NCBI GenBank assembly: GCA_029258795.1
Contig: JAPDKB010000007.1
Location: 62,001 to 126,000 of the forward strand
Reading direction: 5' to 3'
Source: an archaeon
GTDB taxonomy: Archaea > EX4484-52 > WAPT01
DNA length: 64,000 nucleotides
The translations under genes and the position numbers were made by a program. Positions 8,268 through 17,000 of the stretch are shown in pieces (position 1 is the stretch's first letter; each line of letters begins with the position of its first letter). A model generated the notes under the pieces. The model had not been told where the DNA came from. It saw only the letters and a list, made by a program, of their open reading frames with translations, and did no database searches.

Positions 8268-8956
8268 GCAGCAAAGAGATAATTGCAAGGATCAAAAAAC
8301 ATGGATTGAAGTTCGAAATCGTTATTGATAAGGACAAATACTTGGAGTACAAGGAAGGGAAGATAAAAGAGCTGCGAGATATATTGATAGGGGATGCTGT
8401 TTTTAGCGATGCGAGCAAGGCGATGCGGGCAAAAAAGGAGGATCTGGAAAAAGCTTTTGGCACCACGGACTTTTTCAAGATAGCAGAGGAGATAATAAAG
8501 GACGGGGAGGTGCAGATAACAACAGAAGAAAGAAGAAAGCTGATTGAGGAAAAGCGAAAGAGAATAGTGGATATGATTTCCAAGAGGTGCATAAACCCCC
8601 AAACCGGCAAGCCACATCCACCCCAGCGTATAGAGATAGCGATGGAACAGGCCAATGTACACATAGACCCATTTAAAAATGTTGAGGAACAATATAAGGC
8701 AGTTGTTGAAGCTCTCAGAAAAATACTGCCCTTAAGGGTTGAATACAGGGATTATGTGGTCAGAATTCCTGTGGAATATGCTGGTAAGGTAAGAAGCGTT
8801 GTTGTTGATATGTGCACCCTGAAGAAAGAGGAGTGGTCCTCAAACTACTGGTATGCTGAAATTGAGATGTTGGCTGCGATGGAGGAAGATGTGTTTTCAA
8901 AGCTCAACTCCATAACGCACGGACATGTTGAAAGCAAACTGTTGAATAAAAGGTGA
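8264..8956 (+). CDS. Ribosome maturation protein SDO1/SBDS homologue
   Basis: Homologue of the Shwachman-Bodian-Diamond syndrome protein, which helps release the anti-association factor from the large ribosomal subunit. The 230-residue product shows the SBDS N-terminal domain (FEIVIDKDKYLEYKEGK, then AMRAKKEDLEKAFGTTD), the central helical segment with TTEERRKLIEEKRKRIVDMI and NPQTGKPHPPQRIE, and a C-terminal ferredoxin-like domain. The start ATG overlaps the psmA stop (ATGA), so the two are translationally coupled. Its place between psmA and rrp4 is the classic archaeal exosome superoperon order. Confidence 0.96.
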   Translation: MSSKEIIARIKKHGLKFEIVIDKDKYLEYKEGKIKELRDILIGDAVFSDASKAMRAKKEDLEKAFGTTDFFKIAEEIIKDGEVQITTEERRKLIEEKRKRIVDMISKRCINPQTGKPHPPQRIEIAMEQANVHIDPFKNVEEQYKAVVEALRKILPLRVEYRDYVVRIPVEYAGKVRSVVVDMCTLKKEEWSSNYWYAEIEMLAAMEEDVFSKLNSITHGHVESKLLNKR

Positions 8957-8979
8957 TGATAAAGAAAAAGGTGAGTGTG

Positions 8980-9690
8980 ATGAGCTCAGATAGTAAAACG
9001 GAAATTGTGTTACCGGGAGATGTTCTGTATAAAGGTAAGAATATGTTACCCGGAAGAGGTACATACCGTTTGGGTGATGAAATCATTGCTAAAGTCGTTG
9101 GACTGAAAGCAATAAAAAACAGAACCGTAAGCGTAATACCTCTTGCCGGAACTTACATTCCAAAAGCAGGAGATTACGTTATTGGAGAGGTTGTGGAGAT
9201 AGGGCTGAACTACTGGCTCATCGATATAAACTCTCCATACCAGGCAGCTCTGCTCATGTTTGACCTGCCGGAGTTTGTGGAGAAAAACACTGATATTTCT
9301 CGCTACTACGACTTCGGAGACATAGTGTTTGCGAAGATAACCAACGTCACCAAAACAAAATACATCAACCTGACAATGAAAGATCCCAAGTGTAAGAAGC
9401 TGATCGGAGGGTTGATAGTGCACATAACTCCAAGTAAAGTTCCGCGACTCATAGGAAAAAAGGGGTCTATGATCAACATGATAAAGAATTTGACCGGCAG
9501 CAAGATTTTGGTCGGACAGAATGGTAGAGTGTGGATAAAGGGTGGAAAAGAAACTCTGGCTGCCGAAGCAATCTACATGATTGATAAGTACTCTCATCAG
9601 AGCGGATTAACCGAGAAGATTGAGGAGTTTCTCAAAAAAGAGTTGGAAAAAGAAGCAAAGGGTGAAATAAATGCCGAAAAAGAAGAGTGA
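8980..9690 (+). CDS. rrp4: Exosome complex RNA-binding protein Rrp4
   Basis: Cap subunit of the archaeal RNA exosome that feeds RNA into the Rrp41/Rrp42 ring. It has an N-terminal domain (VLPGDVL, GRGTYRLGDEIIAKVVG), an S1 domain (about 60-135, PKAGDYVIGEVVEIGLNYW) and a KH domain (VPRLIGKKGSMINMIK). The ATG at 8980 has GGTGAG five nt upstream, like its operon neighbours. In-frame ATGs at 8953 and 8956 would overlap the SBDS stop and have poorer spacing, giving up to 245 residues. The C-terminus is a Lys/Glu tail that overlaps rrp41. Confidence 0.95.
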   Translation: MSSDSKTEIVLPGDVLYKGKNMLPGRGTYRLGDEIIAKVVGLKAIKNRTVSVIPLAGTYIPKAGDYVIGEVVEIGLNYWLIDINSPYQAALLMFDLPEFVEKNTDISRYYDFGDIVFAKITNVTKTKYINLTMKDPKCKKLIGGLIVHITPSKVPRLIGKKGSMINMIKNLTGSKILVGQNGRVWIKGGKETLAAEAIYMIDKYSHQSGLTEKIEEFLKKELEKEAKGEINAEKEE

Positions 9691-10429
9691 GGAAAGTAAA
9701 AGTAATAATAAAGGAGCTGTAAGACCTGACGGAAGGAAGGTGGATGAACTCAGGCCTGTTAAGATGGAAGTGGGAGTGATAGAGAGGGCTAACGGCTCTG
9801 CTTATGTTGAGTTTGGCAAGACAAAGGTTGTGGCAGCGGTTTACGGGCCGGAACCCATGCACCCCAGACATCTTGCTGATCCAGAAAAAGCGGTGCTCAT
9901 CTGCCGTTACAACATGCTTCCGTTCTCGGTGGAGGATAGAAAGAAGCCCGGTCCCGACAGGAGAAGTATAGAGATAAGCAAGGTGATCAAGGATGCTCTG
10001 TCAACCATAGTTGCGCTCGAGGAATTTCCCAAATGCATGATAAGCGTTGACATGGTTGTGTTGCAGGCGGACGCCGGTACAAGAGTGGCTGCACTTACCG
10101 CAGCATCTCTTGCCTTGGCCGATGCGGGCATACCCATGAGAGAGATGATGAGTGCCGTGGCTTGTGGAAGAGCCAACGGGAAGATAGTGGTGGACCTCAC
10201 AAAAGAAGAGGAGGATGCGGAGGATGCGGTTGATGTACCCGTAGCGATGTCCTCTTTAACTAAAAAAATAGCGCTTCTCCAGATGGATGGTGATATGACG
10301 CTGGAAGAGTTTGAAGAGATTCTAAACAAGGCGGAAGAGGCATGTTCAAAAATATACGATATGCAAAGAGAAGCTTTGCTGAATAAATATGAGAAAGAAG
10401 GTAAAGAGGTGAACATAAATGATGAGTAG
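9671..10429 (+). CDS. rrp41: Exosome complex exonuclease Rrp41
   Basis: Catalytic RNase PH-type subunit of the exosome, a phosphorolytic 3'-5' exonuclease. The 252-residue protein shows RPDGRKVDELRPVKMEVGV, GSAYVEFGKTKVVAAVYGP, the phosphate/RNA-site segment PGPDRRSIEISKVI, LQADAGTRVAALTAASLALA, and the acidic active-site region DAEDAVDVPVAM. It has a Lys/Ser-rich N-terminal extension of about 15 residues. The start is preceded by GGTGA six nt upstream (inside rrp4), so it is coupled to rrp4. It overlaps rrp42 by 11 nt. Confidence 0.97.
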   Translation: MPKKKSEESKSNNKGAVRPDGRKVDELRPVKMEVGVIERANGSAYVEFGKTKVVAAVYGPEPMHPRHLADPEKAVLICRYNMLPFSVEDRKKPGPDRRSIEISKVIKDALSTIVALEEFPKCMISVDMVVLQADAGTRVAALTAASLALADAGIPMREMMSAVACGRANGKIVVDLTKEEEDAEDAVDVPVAMSSLTKKIALLQMDGDMTLEEFEEILNKAEEACSKIYDMQREALLNKYEKEGKEVNINDE

Positions 10430-11228
10430 CAAGCTTACTGCTGAATATGTCAGGAGTTTGATTGAGAGAGGTAAGAGATTGGATGGAAGAAAGCTGGACG
10501 AATTCAGAGAGATTAAAATAAATTATGGTGTGTCGGAAAAAGCTGAAGGAAGTGCCGAGGTCATGATAGGCAACACGAGAGTTGTTGCCGGTGTGAAGAT
10601 GGATATTGGCGAGCCCTATCCCGATATGCCCAACAAAGGTGTGCTTGTGACAAGCGCTGAGTTTCTGGCAATGGCCGCTCCCGAATTCGAGCCGGGTTTG
10701 CCGGGTGAGAATGCCATAGAACTGGCGAGAGTTGTGGATAGAGGTGTAAGGGAGAGCGGAGCCATTGACCTTGAGAAACTTTGTCTGGTGGAGGGCGAAA
10801 AGGTCTGGGTGGTATTCCTTGACATATTCGTGCTGAACCACGATGGCAACCTGATAGATGCTGCAGGTATAGCAGCCATAGCCGCGTTGCTGAATGCAAA
10901 GCTTCCAAAAATTACGGAAGATTACGAGATTGTGAGGGATGAGCTGACTGACCCACTTCCGATCAAAGACATACCGATTCCGATAACAATCAGGAAATAC
11001 GGAGAACATCTGTTGCTGGACACTACTGCACTGGAGGAAGATGTGCTTACAGGTAAGTTCACAGTGACCACCAAAATAAACGGAAACATATGTGCTATGC
11101 AGCTCAGCGATGGAATGAGCATGACGAAGGATGAGGTGTTGCAGGCAGCCAGAATGGCAAGGGATGCTGCCACCAAGATAAGGGAAAAACTGTTCAAAGA
11201 TAAGCTCAAGGAGCTCAAAAAAGCGTAA
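10419..11228 (+). CDS. rrp42: Exosome complex component Rrp42
   Basis: Non-catalytic RNase PH-like partner that alternates with Rrp41 in the hexameric exosome ring and is needed for its activity. The 269-residue protein contains GKRLDGRKLDEFREIKINYG, GSAEVMIGNTRVVAGVKMDI, and AIELARVVDRGVRESGAIDL. It lacks the acidic active-site signature of Rrp41, as expected. GAGGTGA at 10406-10412 gives a six-nt spacer to the ATG at 10419. A second ATG follows immediately. It is the last gene before a 48-nt gap and rpl37ae. Confidence 0.96.
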   Translation: MMSSKLTAEYVRSLIERGKRLDGRKLDEFREIKINYGVSEKAEGSAEVMIGNTRVVAGVKMDIGEPYPDMPNKGVLVTSAEFLAMAAPEFEPGLPGENAIELARVVDRGVRESGAIDLEKLCLVEGEKVWVVFLDIFVLNHDGNLIDAAGIAAIAALLNAKLPKITEDYEIVRDELTDPLPIKDIPIPITIRKYGEHLLLDTTALEEDVLTGKFTVTTKINGNICAMQLSDGMSMTKDEVLQAARMARDAATKIREKLFKDKLKELKKA

Positions 11229-11276
11229 CTTTAAAAAAATTTTTCCCGAAAATATGGCTGTTCCGGTGGTGTTCTT

Positions 11277-11600
11277 ATGGCACGCACGAAGAAGATTAAA
11301 TCTGCGGCAAGATTCGGAGCAAGGTACGGTAAGAAGATCAGACACCTTGTTGCAGAGATAGAGTCCTCTTCCCGCGCCAAACATGTTTGCCCTCAATGTA
11401 AAGCCAGGAGGCTTAAAAGAGTCGCCGCGGGAATTTGGGAATGTAGAAAATGTGGCACGAAAGTTGCTGGCGGGGCATATGCCCCCAGCACTACTGCAGG
11501 CAAGATTCTGATGAAGGTTGAAAGGTTGGCCAAAATAAGTGAAGCCGAAAAAGTTAAAGAAGAGCTTGTGGATCTTCTGGAAAAGAAGGCGGAAGAGTAA
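11277..11600 (+). CDS. rpl37ae: 50S ribosomal protein L37Ae
   Basis: Zinc-ribbon large-subunit ribosomal protein shared with eukaryotes. 107 residues; the N-terminus MARTKKIKSAARFGARYGKK is characteristic, and two CxxC knuckles (CPQC and CRKC, about residues 39-60) bind zinc. AGGAYAPSTTAGK is the typical segment after the ribbon. It has a somewhat longer acidic/Lys tail than many homologues. It stands at the start of the rpl37ae-rpoP-pcc1-pfdB part of the superoperon. Confidence 0.96.
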   Translation: MARTKKIKSAARFGARYGKKIRHLVAEIESSSRAKHVCPQCKARRLKRVAAGIWECRKCGTKVAGGAYAPSTTAGKILMKVERLAKISEAEKVKEELVDLLEKKAEE

Positions 11601-11621
11601 AGATGGAGATGGTGATAAAAC

Positions 11622-11762
11622 ATGTCCGAATATATCTGTTACAGATGTGGAGCGAGGGTGGAGCTGAATAATGTGAACACTGTTATCGCATGTCCAAATT
11701 GCGCGTGCAAGATATTGATAAAAGCTGTGCCGAACGTCGTTAAACGCGTTTCCTGTGACTGA
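11622..11762 (+). CDS. rpoP: DNA-directed RNA polymerase subunit Rpo12 (P)
   Basis: Small zinc-binding RNA polymerase subunit (Rpb12/RPC10 family). The 46-residue ORF reads MSEYICYRCGARVELNN and later CPNCACKILIKAVPNVVKRV, giving the CxxC...CxxC zinc ribbon followed by the basic KILxKxxPxVxKRV segment. GGTGAT lies 6 nt before the ATG. It sits between rpl37ae and pcc1, its usual archaeal position. Length is normal. Confidence 0.93.
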   Translation: MSEYICYRCGARVELNNVNTVIACPNCACKILIKAVPNVVKRVSCD

Positions 11763-11764
11763 AA

Positions 11765-11998
11765 ATGCTCAGAGCTTTTCTTAAACTGGAAGAAGAAAAT
11801 GAGGAAGAGGCAAAAAGGGTCTATCTTGCAGCTTTTTATGGAGATGTTGTGGAGGATTCCCGTGTTAAGGTCAAACATCTGCAGAAGGGAAAAGAGATAA
11901 TATTCGAAATTGAGGCTAAGGATCCTGTTGCGATGAGGGCTGTGCTTAACAGCATTTTGAGAAACTATAAATTGATTTGCTCCTTAAAAGATGTTTAA
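11765..11998 (+). CDS. pcc1: KEOPS complex subunit Pcc1
   Basis: Dimerisation and tRNA-binding subunit of the KEOPS complex, which makes the t6A37 modification. The 77-residue product fits the Pcc1/CTAG family: an N-terminal strand MLRAFLKLEEE, helix EEAKRVYLAAFYGD, strands VKHLQKGKEIIFEIEA, and the helix DPVAMRAVLNSILRNYKLI. It starts 2 nt after the rpoP stop. Other KEOPS subunits are not in this window. Confidence 0.9.
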   Translation: MLRAFLKLEEENEEEAKRVYLAAFYGDVVEDSRVKVKHLQKGKEIIFEIEAKDPVAMRAVLNSILRNYKLICSLKDV

Positions 11999-12019
11999 CG
12001 GGAGTGGAGGTGAGTTAAA

Positions 12020-12358
12020 ATGGTTGAGAATAGAGAGATGATCGCACAGTTCAACCAGCTTCAGCAGCAACTTCAGCTGATACTGGTGCAGAAGGAGACA
12101 ACATCTGCTCAAATTCAGGAGCTTAAGAATGCTCTTAAAGAAGTGGAGAAAGCAAAGGGAACTGTGTATAAGGCAAGCGGTATGATAATGATAGAAATGA
12201 CGGCTGAGGATGCAAAGAAGGATATAGAGATGGAACTGGAAACACTTGAGTTGAGGATGAAATCGCTTGAAAAGCAGGAGAAAGTTGTGAGAGATAAGCT
12301 CATGGAGTTGCGCGATAAGATTTACAGCTCACAGGCCGGTGGTGGAGCGGCTGGATGA
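12020..12358 (+). CDS. pfdB: Prefoldin subunit beta
   Basis: Co-chaperone that captures unfolded proteins and passes them to the thermosome. The 112-residue beta subunit shows the typical two long helices with a central beta hairpin (TVYKASGMIMIEMTAEDAKK) and LETLELRMKSLEKQEKVVRDKL. A GGAGGTGAG-type site precedes the ATG. Its place after pcc1 is the standard archaeal order. The C-terminus ends in a Gly/Ala-rich tail. Confidence 0.95.
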   Translation: MVENREMIAQFNQLQQQLQLILVQKETTSAQIQELKNALKEVEKAKGTVYKASGMIMIEMTAEDAKKDIEMELETLELRMKSLEKQEKVVRDKLMELRDKIYSSQAGGGAAG

Positions 12359-12421
12359 AAATAGAGATGATGGATATGTGCAGCCGTTTGATTTAAAATT
12401 CTCCTTCTTTAATTTTTATCC

Positions 12422-13657
12422 ATGCTTTCCGTGCTCAAAAAATTGTTTGGGGATGAAATAACTCTATCTGTTTTTGAATTCATGCTCAAACATGCTGACG
12501 ATCTTATTAGTGTGGATGATATTTCCTCGAAATTCAACATCAAGAAGAATGATGCCAGAAAGGTGTTGGAGAAGCTGGTAAGCATCGGTGTGGTGGAGAA
12601 GAGAGGAGAGGGCTACATTCTTTCCATGGAGCATGAAGTGGTGAGATGGTTGAAAAATGAGGAAGCGGTTCATCACTTCTCCCGTGAAAAAATTTCCAAG
12701 CTCACAGAAATGCTCAAAAAAGCGAGGAAATGCGATATTCTGCTGCACCACAACGCTGATCCAGATGCTGTGGGTAGCGGTGTAGCTCTAGCCATTGGGC
12801 TCAAACAGCTCGGTGTTGAATGCAGGGTTGTTGCGCCTCTCGGGTTGAGTGCTCAGTCAAAAAAGCTTCTTCAGGCTTATCCATACCCCATCGAGGAAGA
12901 TGCCAGCCAGCTTTCAGAAATGGTGATTGTGGTTGATACCGGCTCCTCGGCACAGCTGCCTGCACAAGCGCTGAACAACAAAAAGGTTGTGGTGATTGAT
13001 CACCACACCCCCGGAGATGTTGCCAAGAGTGCTCTTATATCCTTCGTGGATGAAAAATGCAGAGCTACTGCTGTGGTCATATACTACCTGCTGCTCGGCA
13101 TGAATGTGAAAATCACGCGCGAAATAGCCACTTACTTGATCGCGGGCATAGTTGCGGATACGGGTTTTCTCAGAATGTGCAGGAATGAGGAGGTGCATGT
13201 GTTGGACGCGCTCCTCAAAAAAGGTGTGGACCTCCAGCATATAATGAACGTTCTGCACGTGGAGAGGGACTATTCGGAAAGGATTGCCGTGCTAAAGGGT
13301 GTGCGGAGAGTCGAGCTTTATTCTGTGGGGGAAGTTATAGTTGCCATCACGGAGATAGGGAGCTACGAATCCATGGTTGCGCTGTCCTTGCTGAAGCTTG
13401 GCGCTGATGTTGGTGTTGCTGCGAACATTCAGAAAGATGAGATCAGAATTTCGTGCAGGGTGAGGAGCTCCGTTGCCCAACAGATAAATATGCTGGAAAT
13501 TTTCAGCCAGCTTGAAAATCTACTAAATGGAAAGAGTGGCGGGCACATCACAGCCGTTTCATTCAACGGAAAAGCTCCTGAGAACTGGGATAAGGCGAGA
13601 GAACAGATTGTGAAAGCGATATCAGAAAAGCTTGGCAAAAAAGTTAAAAAGATTTGA
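12422..13657 (+). CDS. DHH/DHHA1 phosphoesterase with N-terminal winged helix
   Basis: 411 residues. An N-terminal winged-helix-like domain (about 1-85, LISVDDISSKFNIKKNDARK) precedes a DHH phosphoesterase core. HHNADPDAVGSG, VIVVDTGSSA and the signature VVIDHHTPGD supply the metal-binding Asp/His set. A DHHA1 domain with a GGH element (GKSGGHITAVSF) follows. Related proteins are nanoRNases or 3'-5' exonucleases. The winged helix suggests nucleic-acid binding. It lies 63 nt after pfdB, as in many euryarchaea, with a TATA-like stretch just upstream of the ATG. Confidence 0.88.
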   Translation: MLSVLKKLFGDEITLSVFEFMLKHADDLISVDDISSKFNIKKNDARKVLEKLVSIGVVEKRGEGYILSMEHEVVRWLKNEEAVHHFSREKISKLTEMLKKARKCDILLHHNADPDAVGSGVALAIGLKQLGVECRVVAPLGLSAQSKKLLQAYPYPIEEDASQLSEMVIVVDTGSSAQLPAQALNNKKVVVIDHHTPGDVAKSALISFVDEKCRATAVVIYYLLLGMNVKITREIATYLIAGIVADTGFLRMCRNEEVHVLDALLKKGVDLQHIMNVLHVERDYSERIAVLKGVRRVELYSVGEVIVAITEIGSYESMVALSLLKLGADVGVAANIQKDEIRISCRVRSSVAQQINMLEIFSQLENLLNGKSGGHITAVSFNGKAPENWDKAREQIVKAISEKLGKKVKKI

Positions 13658-13672
13658 ACTGCAGGTATAAAC

Positions 13673-13690
13673 AACTTCATTCTTGAAGTT
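13673..13690. repeat. Short inverted repeat upstream of the UPF0147 gene
   Basis: AACTTCA and TGAAGTT form a perfect 7-bp stem with a 4-nt loop, 16 nt after the DHH gene stop and 42 nt before the UPF0147 start. It could be a transcription-end hairpin for the DHH gene or an operator. No long T-run follows. Confidence 0.35.
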
Positions 13691-13731
13691 AAAGCGCGGT
13701 TTCAAATCTCTGTTTTAGGGAGGTGATGCAC

Positions 13732-13989
13732 ATGGACGCATTACAGGACATAAAAGCCATTCTGAGAGAGCTCGCGGATGATAGAAAGATTCCGAAGAAC
13801 GTGAGGGCTGTTATCGAAGATGCTATAAAGGAGCTGAACAAGGAAGAGCTGCCTGCCAAAACCAGAGTTAATACTGTCATAACCATGCTGGAAGAGGTCA
13901 GCAATGATCCCAACTTGCAGCCCTTCTCAAGAACTGAAATATGGAATGTCGTATCAATGCTGGAGATGATTCAGAAGGATCTGGGATGA
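13732..13989 (+). CDS. UPF0147 family protein
   Basis: An 85-residue conserved archaeal helical protein of unknown function. It contains IRELADDRKIPKNVR-like sequence (here LRELADDRKIPKNVRAVIED), LPAKTRVNTVITMLEEVSND and PFSRTEIWNVVSMLE, which define the family. The ATG at 13732 is chosen because GGGAGGTGAT (13718-13727) gives ideal spacing. The in-frame GTG/ATG at 13723/13726 lie inside that site. Confidence 0.9.
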   Translation: MDALQDIKAILRELADDRKIPKNVRAVIEDAIKELNKEELPAKTRVNTVITMLEEVSNDPNLQPFSRTEIWNVVSMLEMIQKDLG

Positions 13990-14015
13990 TCAAAAGCGCT
14001 CCCTGCTTCTTCATT

Positions 14016-17000
14016 TTATTCACTCTTTTTTGTTCGGAACACTGTAATCGCTGCTAAAGTCAGCACAGCCAGCATTTCTATGAAACCGATACCTGGCTGT
14101 TCGGTGGGTGCTTCGCCCGCTTTTGGTGAGACCACAGTATATCCTATTTTCTTGGGCTCGCTCGCTTCATTAAAGACGTTGCTTTTTGCAGTTACGTTGA
14201 AATAATAGCTACCCTCTTCAAGAGGCTTTATGTTCACAAACACAATTCTTCGTGAGTTAGCGTTGATTAAGAAAGTCACACAGTTTCCTGAGGGGCTCAT
14301 TCCTCCATATTCCATCACTTCCACTCTTGCCCCTCTTCCAAACGGATTGTTAACACACACTGTAATGTTATCGGGTACAGGGTTCAAATTGTAGATGATG
14401 AGAGGCACCCTATATGATTCCATGTTTAATGGAATTATTAATCCTGCTGAGATTGTTGGTGCGCCCCCAATACTGGGTGCTCCTTTAACCTCGCTCAAGG
14501 CGGCGCAACTTCTATCCATCAACCTACATACGTGAGAGAAACATTCATCGTTAGAACTGCAAGCACATCCTGAAGCCTTCTTAACCTCAAACGTTCCTTT
14601 AATTTCCCATCTATTTCCTGAACCATCTTTGAGTTTGAGAGTATAACCGTAAGTTCCGTAGTCCTCACATTTAGTAGGAGTTCTGAAAGTGCATTTCTTT
14701 GAGAGTTCGGGTGTGGGGCTGGAAGCTGAGGCGAAGCATGTTGATGTTGTCATGTTGGTGGTCAGCTCCATATATGTACAGCCCGAATCATCATCCTCAC
14801 ACGTTATGGTGAAGTTGATATAGGAGGCGGTAGATGCTATCTCTGGCTCCACCAGCACGCTGCCTGCTGGCTTTTTCTTATCTATGAAAACCTTCACACT
14901 CTTCCAGTCCTCTTTATTGCCAGCATTATCCACACTACGATAGAACAATTCATCAATGCAAACCTCACCATCAGGACATGTGACCTGTATTGTGGCTGAA
15001 CCGCCATCAACACTTTTCACATTGGATTGCCCTTGTGTGGCATAATAATATTCTATCCGATTACATCCTGATCCTGCAAAATCATTGCAGGTGAGTTTGA
15101 ACTCTACATCCTGATTTGTCCAGGTTCCGGGAGTGTAGGAAGATACACGCTGAGTGATGGGTTTTTGTATGTCTTGTTTGAAGGGATTGCTTTCATGGGT
15201 GGTTTCTTTATTTCCCCATTTATCGATGCTGAAATAGCAAATCTTGTTTTGACACACATAGTTGGAACTAGAAGAGCATTTTAAAGTTAAGGTGATAGAT
15301 TGGAGTTGAGAGGATGAATAATCATTGATATTTGTCGGGCACTGCTCCCCAACTTTAACCACCTTATAATATGTTTTATAACAACCCGACCCGGAAAAAT
15401 CTGTGCACTTCAAGGTAACGCTTACATCCTCATTTGTCCAGTCCACACCATTCGGATTAATGGTGGTGGATGGAGGTTGATTATCTATGAATATTTTCTC
15501 GCACTTCTGTGTCCCTTTGTTGCCTGCTTTATCTACAGAATAATAGCATACCGTCCATGTCACCACCTCGCCCTCTGGCGAGGTTAGAGTGAAAGCTCCA
15601 GTGTACTTGGTGGTGGGGTTGCAGGTGGTGGAGGAAGTGGTCTTGCAGTAGTAGGTTGCTGCGCATCCGCTTGCTGCAGGACTATGGTCGTCACAAATTA
15701 ATTTGACTTCAAAGGTGCTAGAGCTCTTCTTAGTTTTACTCAAGTAAGTTGTTGGAGGTGTGTAATCACATCTTATATATCCGTTGGAAGGATTATACCA
15801 CCACCCTCCCACATTACCATTGACATCCTTGCATCTGAGAGCAAATCTAACCGCGTCGTATTGTTGTGCTTTAAATATGTAGGTTGTTCCGGTGCTCCAT
15901 GAAAGATAGTGCCAACTACCACCATAATATATGGCCAGCTGGTAGGGATATGATGCCAGTCCGACATTATCGGTGCATTTCCAGTTGAGACTGTAGGTGC
16001 AGGATTTTGTCCAGCCTGCCACCACATTTTGCATGTATTTTTCCTCCGCACCTATGGAGACCTTCGGTTCTGGGCTTATATATTTTCGAATTCTTATATC
16101 ATCCACCCACAACCATTGAGAATGGTCTCCCATATCACACCAATCACAGCTATAATCCATAACGATCAATCTTATTCTCACGCTCTGACCCTTGTACCGA
16201 GATATATCCTGACTGAAAAATGTCCAGCCAGTAGGTATCTTTGGTGGTGTGTAGAGTGTGCCAGTTTCAGGGTCTTTTCTGTTGGTACATGCACGGAGAG
16301 CACTCCACCCTCTATGACTGCACGCAAGCCAGTAAACGTTATTGTGAGTACCTCCGCCCAGTTCTATGCACGGCTTTGGTCCATAACCATAACCATCCTT
16401 TTCTATGGCGACACCTTTCAGCCAGCTCCAGTAATCTCCACTCACTTTAGCTTTGAATTCTATCTTGAGTTTGGCAGGTGTTGATGGTAATGTAACAGAT
16501 CTTACCAAGCCCGCATCTCCACAGAAACCACTCCACCCAGTGTAAAGATATGCACCGTAAGGAGGTGATGTGTATGCTGATGCCTTAGTTGTGATTGTAG
16601 ACATGGTATCGGTAGTTGTACATACATCGCGAGTATCTGCATCCCCCTTGTTACAATCGGTAACCCTGTTGATGAAGGATGTGAACCCGCTCGAGCTAAA
16701 ATCATCGAAGAAATCAAATACTGCTGCGCCATTACTTTCGCTTGTTGCTGATGGATTACCGTAGTACATGTAGATCAGTGTTTTCTTGTTTGTTCCTGCC
16801 GGGAGCTTCGGCAGTTTGACCCATATTATGGCTTGTGTTGATGTGCATTTTTCTATATAGTAGCTTAACTTCTGTCCACCTTGGTATGTAACGAATCTTA
16901 TATCCGAGCAATCAGACTTCATCTTTCCACTTGAGATTAATGTGGAGGGGTCAAAAACTATTTTTACAGGATAATTTGTGATTTCTTTTGTAGTGGATGA

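Noticed and set aside
10260-11396. 378-codon open frame on the minus strand
   Set aside because: It is antisense to rrp41, rrp42 and rpl37ae, which have unmistakable products; the frame has no recognisable motif.
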